This document shows, one piece after another, positions 41,339 to 48,033 of a DNA stretch of 50,774 bases. Below the pieces are notes generated by a model. It was not told the origin of the DNA and did no database searches. It saw nothing but the letters and a program-made list of their open reading frames with translations. Source of the stretch: Bryobacterales bacterium (GTDB taxonomy: Bacteria > Acidobacteriota > Terriglobia > Bryobacterales > Bryobacteraceae); NCBI GenBank assembly GCA_020847975.1, contig JADLBD010000035.1, positions 1 to 50,774 of the forward strand, in the 5' to 3' direction. The number at the start of each line of letters is the position of its first letter. The first letter of the stretch is position 1. Position numbers and translations under genes: made by a program.

Positions 41339-42766
41339 CTAAAACGTGTAGCCGAGTCCGAAGAGGGGAACCACGCGGTCCCGAAGTCCGTTGTCATCGA
41401 AGGCGACGAGCATGTTGGCGGAAAAGACGAGGTTGCCGGCCAGTTTCAGCTTGAAGCCGAATGCTCCGCTGTTCATCTGGATGTTCTGCTTGTTCGGGGA
41501 AAGCGTAACGCCGGTGGCGGGAGCGATGTTCTGTCCGCGGCCCGGCACGGTGGTCAAGACCAGGCGGTTGGCATCGAGCAGCGTCTGACCGAGGATGTCG
41601 GTCTGGAAAGTGATTCTTTGGGAAAAGCTGATGCCGGCGCCGGCGGACCAGGAGAAGATGTTCGGCAGGTCGCCCTTGGTGTTGGTGAAGATGTCGCCGG
41701 CCAGAAGGCTCTTGCCGTTCACCTGGTATCCGATGTTGAAGTGAGGAGAGATGCGGACAATGCCAAGGTCACGGGAGTGGAGAGAGAGGGCGGCGAAGGG
41801 TTTGAAGCCCGCCGAACCGGAGCCATGGTAGTTGAGTTCGTCGCCAGTGGGAAGCCGGAAATCGGCGCCAAGGGCAAAGGCGGCCGAGGGCCGCTCGAAG
41901 ACGGTTCCCTTGACGCGAAGCAAAGTATCGCCGATTCCGGTGGAGGTCTGATGAGAGCGGCCGAAGGGTCCGGAGAGGACAAAGCCGGATTGTCCAAAGT
42001 CCTGACCGAAGGTGTTTCGGGAAGAATCGACGTTGAAGGTCTGGGCGCACCAGCAGGTGCCGCCGGCGGTGGGGTCGCCGGTGTTCACGATACGTCCGTT
42101 CGAGGCGACCGCGCCGACGGTGGCATTTACCCACGTGAGGGCAGCGGAAACATCGAGGCGGTTGGTGAGGCCATACGTGAAGAAGGCGACGTTTTGATCG
42201 AGGCGCAAGTCGATCTGGAGATCGGCCGTGGTGGGAGAGGTTTTCTGGCGCACGCCGTCCTGGAGGATTTTCGTGTCTGCTCCGCCCATGTCGAGCGCAT
42301 GAATATCGCCGAGAGGCTGACCTTCGAGTTTGCTGAACCGGAACTGCTGCCGCGTAAAGCCCATGTAGAAGCGGCGCTTGCCGATGGTTTCGGCGCGCTC
42401 GGTGAGGATGGGGCCGAGGCTTTGGGCGGAGGGAAGGGAAGCGCCGGTGGCGGGGTCCTCGCGAAAGATGACGCCGGAGGCGGGAGAGGCGATGGGGAGG
42501 GCGGAAAGCTGCGTGGCAATTCCGATGTTGAATGGCCGCATGAGGCCGCCGGCGACGGGGCCGAAGTTGCTGTTGGAACCAACGACCGTACCGAAATCAG
42601 CGGAGCGGAAGGGGTCAGTGTCCTTGAGCGACACGCCCAATTGCGGGTGGGCGTCAACGGCATTGGGGATGACGAAAATGAGTTTCCCTGAATTGTTCTG
42701 TGCGTGCAGGGTTCCGAGCGAACAGGTGAGCAGGAGCATACCCAGTCTCCTATTTAAGATAAGCAT
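41339..42766 (-). CDS. Outer-membrane beta-barrel protein of unknown function
   Basis: 475 residues from the first ATG, which gives a charged signal peptide (MLILNRRLGMLLLTCSLGTL, cleavage near HAQ). A second ATG at 42739 has a better ribosome site (AGGAG, seven bases) but a weaker signal. The mature protein is strand-rich with an aromatic C-terminus (PLFGLGYTF), the usual sorting signal of outer-membrane barrels. Segments such as GLTNRLDVSAALTWVNATVG, LGADFRLPTGDELNYHG and FSWSAGAGISFSQRITFQTD recall transporter-type barrels of the phenol-pathway/FadL-like kind. It follows the giant kinase by 20 bases. Cargo unknown. Confidence 0.7.
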   Translation of the reverse strand: MLILNRRLGMLLLTCSLGTLHAQNNSGKLIFVIPNAVDAHPQLGVSLKDTDPFRSADFGTVVGSNSNFGPVAGGLMRPFNIGIATQLSALPIASPASGVIFREDPATGASLPSAQSLGPILTERAETIGKRRFYMGFTRQQFRFSKLEGQPLGDIHALDMGGADTKILQDGVRQKTSPTTADLQIDLRLDQNVAFFTYGLTNRLDVSAALTWVNATVGAVASNGRIVNTGDPTAGGTCWCAQTFNVDSSRNTFGQDFGQSGFVLSGPFGRSHQTSTGIGDTLLRVKGTVFERPSAAFALGADFRLPTGDELNYHGSGSAGFKPFAALSLHSRDLGIVRISPHFNIGYQVNGKSLLAGDIFTNTKGDLPNIFSWSAGAGISFSQRITFQTDILGQTLLDANRLVLTTVPGRGQNIAPATGVTLSPNKQNIQMNSGAFGFKLKLAGNLVFSANMLVAFDDNGLRDRVVPLFGLGYTF

Positions 42767-42786
42767 ATCCTTTTTTCTAGCCTCCT

Positions 42787-45700
42787 CTAGTTGGAATTTT
42801 GAATGTTTTGGATAACCCAGATGGATCCTTTTTTTCCCAGGATGACGTTCACCTTGCGTGGAGGGCTGTTCGAGGAACGGCCCTTTTGCACGGTAATGGT
42901 GGACATCTGACAGACGAGAGTAGCCGTGTTGCCGCGGATTTCAGGGTCAGACAGAGTTTGTAGACTCATGGTCATGCGGACATTCCGGTCCGTGAAGGCG
43001 CGTTTCAGGCCTTCGACGCTGTTTTGCGGGACGCCGGGATACGCCGCTTTGAGGGCATCGATGTCCTTCTGCTCAAACGCGGCGGTGTAGCGCGCCAAGG
43101 CTGCGTAGATGGCATTCCGCTCGGATTGTGAATGCTCACTGGTTTGCGGGGCGGTGGGGACGGGCGGCCTGCTCAGGCGCTCGATCTCACGGGCGGCGCG
43201 GGCGGCCGCATCGGGATCGTCCTTGTAGAGTCCGCGGTAGGCGTTCAATGCCGAAAGGTTGTTCCTGTCGAGCGCGTTCCAATCGATGCGGGCGGCGGTC
43301 TGGAGCGCCTCGCGGGCGTAGCGGCTGGAGGCATGGCGCGAAGCAAAATCGCGGAGCGAGGCAGAATCGCCCTTGTTGACGGACTTCCAATGCAGGTCGT
43401 CGAGCACTTGCTGCGCCACCGCGGTAAAGGGGCTGTTGGGATGCCGTCGCAGGAAATCCTCCACCGCGGCGGCATTCTGGGCGGCGCGTGCCTTCTCCCA
43501 ATCCTGTGCAATGGCAGCCTGCGGGTCCGCGACCTTCGGCAGCGGCGTGAGGGCTGTTTCGGCGGGAGTCAACTGCACCGTCTCGCCGGGTTCAAAACGC
43601 TTCATGATCTGGCGCGGCACGAACTGGTCGCGGGAGATTTCGATGGTCCGCTCACCGGGAGGGACGGCGACGGAGAGGGAGCCATCCTTGGAAAGAGTTC
43701 CGATGGCCTTGCCCTCCGGCATCTGGCGCACCTGAGCTCCCGGTGGGCCGCCCTGGATCACCAGTGTCGCGTCCATCGGTGTCAGGCGAAGGGCGACCTC
43801 CTGCCTGGAGTCTTTGGCTACGCGCACATGGCGATCCGGTTCGCCGCGGTATCCATGTTTTTCCGCGCGCAAGGAATAATCCCTGGCTTCCACCGTCAGT
43901 CGCAGATGACCTTGTGCATCGGTGCGGCCGTAAGACTTGCCGTTGAGCAGGACCTGCACTCCCTCGATGCCGGTGGAAACGGCGAGGATGCCTTGGGGTG
44001 TGGCGGGGGCCGGAGGCGGAGGAGAAGGCGGCTCGGTGCGCACCGCTTCCAGCACAATTTCAATGGGCGTTGGGTTCGGCTGATCTTTGGTAAGCGTGAA
44101 GCTTTGACGTATGCTTTTATGGCCGGAAAGCGAGATCTCGAGTTGGTGCTCTCCGAAGGGGAGATCGAGCCGGCACGAAGGAGTGACGCAACTTCGGTTT
44201 TCCACGCGAACGGAAGCTCCTGGCGGAGTGGTGCGGATCTCCACGGTCGCGTGATCGGGGCTGGAATTGGCCCGGTAGGCGACGAAAGCCCCTGCGCCGA
44301 GCAAAGCGGCCAGACCCGCGCCCCACAGCCCCTTCTTCGATCTGGAGGAGGAGGCTACCGGCGGAACGGAAGGTTGCGGAGGCGCGGGGCGTGGCCGGAG
44401 GATCTCTTCGATCCGGGCGTGGAGCGCGGCGAATTCGGCATCGTCCCGATGTGCGGCGGCGATGGCGGCGGCTTGGGCGGTGAGATCCCTGGTTTGTTTC
44501 CTGCTCGCGCCCGCCTGGAGTTTTTCGAAGATGCCCTGTAGGGAAACGAGCGCCTCCCGCCGTTCGGCCTGGCGCTGGATGGCCTGCTGCTCCTGGGCGA
44601 TGCGCTCCCGGAGGCTGGCGAGGTGAGCGTCACCTGGATACTGCGACGCGGACTCATCGAGCAAACGGAGCGCATCCTGATGCCGGCCGCCGGCGGCGTG
44701 AGCTTCCGCTTCCGCGGCGATCCGCTGCCGCCTTTTGTTTCGCGCCTGCTCATAAATCTCCGCCCGAAACGCCTGGAGCGTGGATTCACTTGGGTAACGC
44801 CGGAGGATGCCATCGATCTGTTCGAGCGCGCCTTCCGCGTCGCCGGATGCCAGTTGCTTCTTGGCTGCGGCGATAGCCTGCACTACTTCCTGGCCGCGGC
44901 GGTGGTCCTCGCGCGCGGCGTCGATGCGGCGCCTCCAGTCGAGCAGCGCGGGTTCATCGCCGAACTCGGTACGGGCGGCGTTCAGGCGCTCGATCGCCTC
45001 GTCGAAGCGCATTCTGGTGAAGGCCTCCTCAATAGCGGCGCACGAGGAGTGGAGGGAGCGCTGGCGCTCCTGGGAGGATTTGGCGGTGGTGACAAGGTCA
45101 CGGGCTACCAGAAGTTCGGCGTCGCCGGGGTAGTAAGCGAGTCCATGGTCGAGCAGTTCGAGAGCCTTGTCGAATTCCTTGGCTTGGCTGAGTTCGCGCG
45201 ACCGGGCCACCACTTTCGCGATACGCTCCTGCTTCTGACGGCGGTCATTGTCGGCTTCCACTTGCCGCTTGAGTTCGAGCAGGGTTGCATCCCGCGGATC
45301 CCCGGCGAGCGCCTGTTCGATGAGCTGGAGGGCCTCCGGAAACCGCTGCTTTCGCCATTCGGAGCGAATAGCGTCCGTGGTTTTCTGGAGGCTTTGTTGC
45401 TTACGGATCTGAGTCCGCAGCGCCTCCAGCGCACCATCGGCTCCATACTCGAGGATCGTGTCCTCGATCAGGCGGAGGGCATCGTCAAAGCGATTCGCGG
45501 CGAAAGCCTGGCGGACTTTGTGCACGGCATCGAGCCGGGCCTTCTCGCGGTCCTTGGCGGATTTTGCCTGCGACGCGCCCTCCCGGGCCTGAAGCAACGC
45601 GGGATCGCCGGGATAGGTTTCAAGGCCGGCGTTCAGAAGATGGAGGGCGCGGTCGTAGAGGGATTGCGCGCTGAGTGAGGACGCTTCGGCGAGGATGCGG

Positions 45701-47862
45701 GAGACATCGGCGGCACGGCGCTGTTGTTCCAACTCGCGCTGCGTCCGGGAGAGGAGCGCCGAGGCTTCGGGGTCGCCGGGAACGAAAGCGAGAGCCTCGT
45801 TCAGAAGCGGCAGGGCAGCGGCGGGGTCATGGCGGTCGAGCAGAGCCTTGGCGCGCTCCATGACCTGTTCGTAGGAATCGCGGCGGCCGCGGACTTCCCG
45901 TTGTTCGAGGAACTGGCCGCGCAGCCGTGCGATTTCCTCATCCGCGCCATAGGAGGCGGTGTATTGGTCGATGGCCTGAACGGCTTCGGCGAATCTTTGC
46001 GCGGCCGCCAGGGACCGGCAATTGTCGAGGGCTTGTCCGCGGGCGGCGCGGCGGGCGTGACCGGCGCCTGCCTCCGTGACGCGGCGAAGCGATTCGCTCA
46101 GCGAATCCTCACCGGGGTAATCCGCGAGTCCTTTTTCGAGCACCCGCCTGGCGGCGTCGAACTGCTGCGCCTCGAGGAACCGGTGCGCTTCGTCGCGGAT
46201 GCGGAGCACGGCATCGGCGCGCATGCGGTTCTGCCACTCGGAACGGGCGTAGGCGGCCAAGTTCTGGAGTTCCTCGGAATCGGGGTATTCATGCCGAAGG
46301 GCTTCGAGCCCTTCCATGCTCTCGGCGAGCAAGCCGCCGCGGATCTTATCCCTGAATTCCTGGAGCCTGATCTCCAGGTTTTCGCGGCGCTGCTTGTCCA
46401 GTTGCTCGCGGCGGGCGCGGGCGAGCAGTTCACTCACTTCGGGAGTACCGGGGAACTCGGTTTCGAGCGCCGCGAGGTGTTGGATAGCCTGTTCGAATGA
46501 TCGCAACAGGATCGCTCCGCGAGCCTTGCTGAGGCCGTCCTGGAGCCTGCGTTCGCGATCGCGGGAGGCCATCTGGCGCTCGATTTCCTCGATCAGCGGT
46601 CCGGTCTCGGTGTTGGCGGGATCGGCCTCGCGGGCGGAACTGATCTTCTGGAATGCCCGGGTGAGATTTCCCTCCTGGAAGGCCTGTTTGCCATCAGAGA
46701 GGAGCTGTCTGACCTGCTCGGCCTTGCGCATGCCTGAGCGGGCTTCGTCAATCAGGGCGAGGATGGAAGGGTTCGAACGGTCGAGACGCAAAGCGGACTC
46801 GAGATTATGAATCGCATCCTGATAGTTGCCGGCTTGCAGCTTCATTCGTCCCGTGGTGAGCAGTTGCTCGATCTTGGGGCGAACGAGTTGTTTCTCGGTT
46901 TCCTGTTGGAGCAATCGCCGGAGTTGGCGAGCTTCCGCGTTGGCGGGGTCGAGTTCGAGGGACTCACGGGCCTTCGATTGGGCGGCCTCGATCTGACCCG
47001 TATCGGCTAGTTTTTTCGCCTCGGCGAGGAGGTTCCGCGCCTCGCGCTGCTGCAACTCGAGCATCAGGGGACGAATGTCGAGTTGCATGTCGTCGAGGCT
47101 TGGGTAGCGCATTTCGCGTTCTTTTTGAAGACCTCGCATGAGCGCCTGCTCGAGCGCTTCGGGACACTCGGGGCACAGGGTACGCAGCGGTTCCGGGTCG
47201 ACGCTCATGATGCGGTACATCACGGCAGGCTGCGTGGCGGCGTTGAAGGGGTGCTGGCCAGTGAGGAGTTCGTAGTAGGTGATGGCGTAGGCGAAGATGT
47301 CGCTCAAGGGATCGTTAGTGGCTCCGCGGAACTGCTCCGGCGCCATGTAGCGAAGGGTGCCGGGCAGCATTCCGGTGCGTGTGAGCCGGGTGCCCGCGGC
47401 ATGCGTTACCAGGGCGATGCCGAAATCCATGATCTTGACGGAACCCGTGGGCAGCACCATGATGTTGGCGGGCTTGACGTCCCTGTGGACGACCCCGTGG
47501 CTGTGCGCGTGCTGAAGTCCCTGGGCCACCTCCGCCATGATTTGCATTTTCTGGACGAGGGAGAGGGGGTGATGGGCGGCGATGATCCGTTGGAGGTCTT
47601 CGCCTTCGAGCAACTCCATCACGATGTAGGGCTCGCCTTCGTGTTCTCCGAAGTCGTAAATGGTGACGATGTTCTTGTGATGAAGCTTTCCGGCGGAAGC
47701 GGCTTCGTTACGAAAGCGGAGCAGAAGTTCGGGATCGCCGCCCGCGGTGAGAGTCTTCACCGCGACCATGCGGCCCATCGTCGGGTCGAAGGCGCGATAG
47801 ACCCTGCCAAAGCCCCCCCGGCCCAATTCGATTTGTACTTCGTACCTTCCGATGCGCTGCAT
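42787..47862 (-). CDS. Giant Ser/Thr protein kinase with TPR-like repeats, membrane helix and PEGA domains
   Basis: 1691 residues. The Hanks-type kinase (1-275) is complete: GRGGFGRVY loop, K36 in VAVKTL, H126-R127-D128 in VVHRDVKPANIM, DFG at 146-148 and GTLRYMAPEQF. Residues about 280-1150 are a long helical array of degenerate TPR-like units in repeats of about 70-80 residues (as in FDKALELLDHGLAYYPGDAE and YDRALHLLNAGLETYPGDPA). A single membrane helix lies near 1177-1197 (GLWGAGLAALLGAGAFVAYR). Outside are two to three PEGA domains (VEIRTTPPGASVRVENRS, ILAVSTGIEGVQVLLNGKSY) and a C-terminal SnoaL/NTF2-like domain of about 120 residues. It should sense a surface or envelope signal. It is 20 bases upstream of the barrel gene and heads the run leading to the cytochromes. 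Confidence 0.9.
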   Translation of the reverse strand: MQRIGRYEVQIELGRGGFGRVYRAFDPTMGRMVAVKTLTAGGDPELLLRFRNEAASAGKLHHKNIVTIYDFGEHEGEPYIVMELLEGEDLQRIIAAHHPLSLVQKMQIMAEVAQGLQHAHSHGVVHRDVKPANIMVLPTGSVKIMDFGIALVTHAAGTRLTRTGMLPGTLRYMAPEQFRGATNDPLSDIFAYAITYYELLTGQHPFNAATQPAVMYRIMSVDPEPLRTLCPECPEALEQALMRGLQKEREMRYPSLDDMQLDIRPLMLELQQREARNLLAEAKKLADTGQIEAAQSKARESLELDPANAEARQLRRLLQQETEKQLVRPKIEQLLTTGRMKLQAGNYQDAIHNLESALRLDRSNPSILALIDEARSGMRKAEQVRQLLSDGKQAFQEGNLTRAFQKISSAREADPANTETGPLIEEIERQMASRDRERRLQDGLSKARGAILLRSFEQAIQHLAALETEFPGTPEVSELLARARREQLDKQRRENLEIRLQEFRDKIRGGLLAESMEGLEALRHEYPDSEELQNLAAYARSEWQNRMRADAVLRIRDEAHRFLEAQQFDAARRVLEKGLADYPGEDSLSESLRRVTEAGAGHARRAARGQALDNCRSLAAAQRFAEAVQAIDQYTASYGADEEIARLRGQFLEQREVRGRRDSYEQVMERAKALLDRHDPAAALPLLNEALAFVPGDPEASALLSRTQRELEQQRRAADVSRILAEASSLSAQSLYDRALHLLNAGLETYPGDPALLQAREGASQAKSAKDREKARLDAVHKVRQAFAANRFDDALRLIEDTILEYGADGALEALRTQIRKQQSLQKTTDAIRSEWRKQRFPEALQLIEQALAGDPRDATLLELKRQVEADNDRRQKQERIAKVVARSRELSQAKEFDKALELLDHGLAYYPGDAELLVARDLVTTAKSSQERQRSLHSSCAAIEEAFTRMRFDEAIERLNAARTEFGDEPALLDWRRRIDAAREDHRRGQEVVQAIAAAKKQLASGDAEGALEQIDGILRRYPSESTLQAFRAEIYEQARNKRRQRIAAEAEAHAAGGRHQDALRLLDESASQYPGDAHLASLRERIAQEQQAIQRQAERREALVSLQGIFEKLQAGASRKQTRDLTAQAAAIAAAHRDDAEFAALHARIEEILRPRPAPPQPSVPPVASSSRSKKGLWGAGLAALLGAGAFVAYRANSSPDHATVEIRTTPPGASVRVENRSCVTPSCRLDLPFGEHQLEISLSGHKSIRQSFTLTKDQPNPTPIEIVLEAVRTEPPSPPPPAPATPQGILAVSTGIEGVQVLLNGKSYGRTDAQGHLRLTVEARDYSLRAEKHGYRGEPDRHVRVAKDSRQEVALRLTPMDATLVIQGGPPGAQVRQMPEGKAIGTLSKDGSLSVAVPPGERTIEISRDQFVPRQIMKRFEPGETVQLTPAETALTPLPKVADPQAAIAQDWEKARAAQNAAAVEDFLRRHPNSPFTAVAQQVLDDLHWKSVNKGDSASLRDFASRHASSRYAREALQTAARIDWNALDRNNLSALNAYRGLYKDDPDAAARAAREIERLSRPPVPTAPQTSEHSQSERNAIYAALARYTAAFEQKDIDALKAAYPGVPQNSVEGLKRAFTDRNVRMTMSLQTLSDPEIRGNTATLVCQMSTITVQKGRSSNSPPRKVNVILGKKGSIWVIQNIQNSN

Positions 47863-47984
47863 GATTCATGTCCCAGGCTCTGCGCGCACGCCGTCCTTGA
47901 GCGGCCAACCGAACTGGATGCCGGTAATTATAACATCCGCAGGGGGGTGAAGTTCGCCAGGAGAATCGTAAGCAGATCGCAAGC

Positions 47985-48007
47985 AGCCCGGCCTCCGGGA
48001 CCGGGCT
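47985..48007 (-). terminator. Hairpin after the SLH protein gene
   Basis: AGCCCGG (47985-47991) pairs with CCGGGCT (48001-48007) around nine bases, 26 bases downstream of the SLH gene stop on the minus strand. It is the only strong fold in the 171-base gap before the giant kinase gene, so that gene probably has its own promoter in the rest of the gap. Confidence 0.45.
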
Positions 48008-48033
48008 TTGATGGGTATTGGCTGAGCCGGCGT

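Noticed and set aside
41216..42691. A 491-codon plus-strand open frame
   Set aside because: Antisense to the beta-barrel gene, which has a signal peptide and C-terminal phenylalanine. The antisense product is Gly/Glu/Val-rich without motifs.
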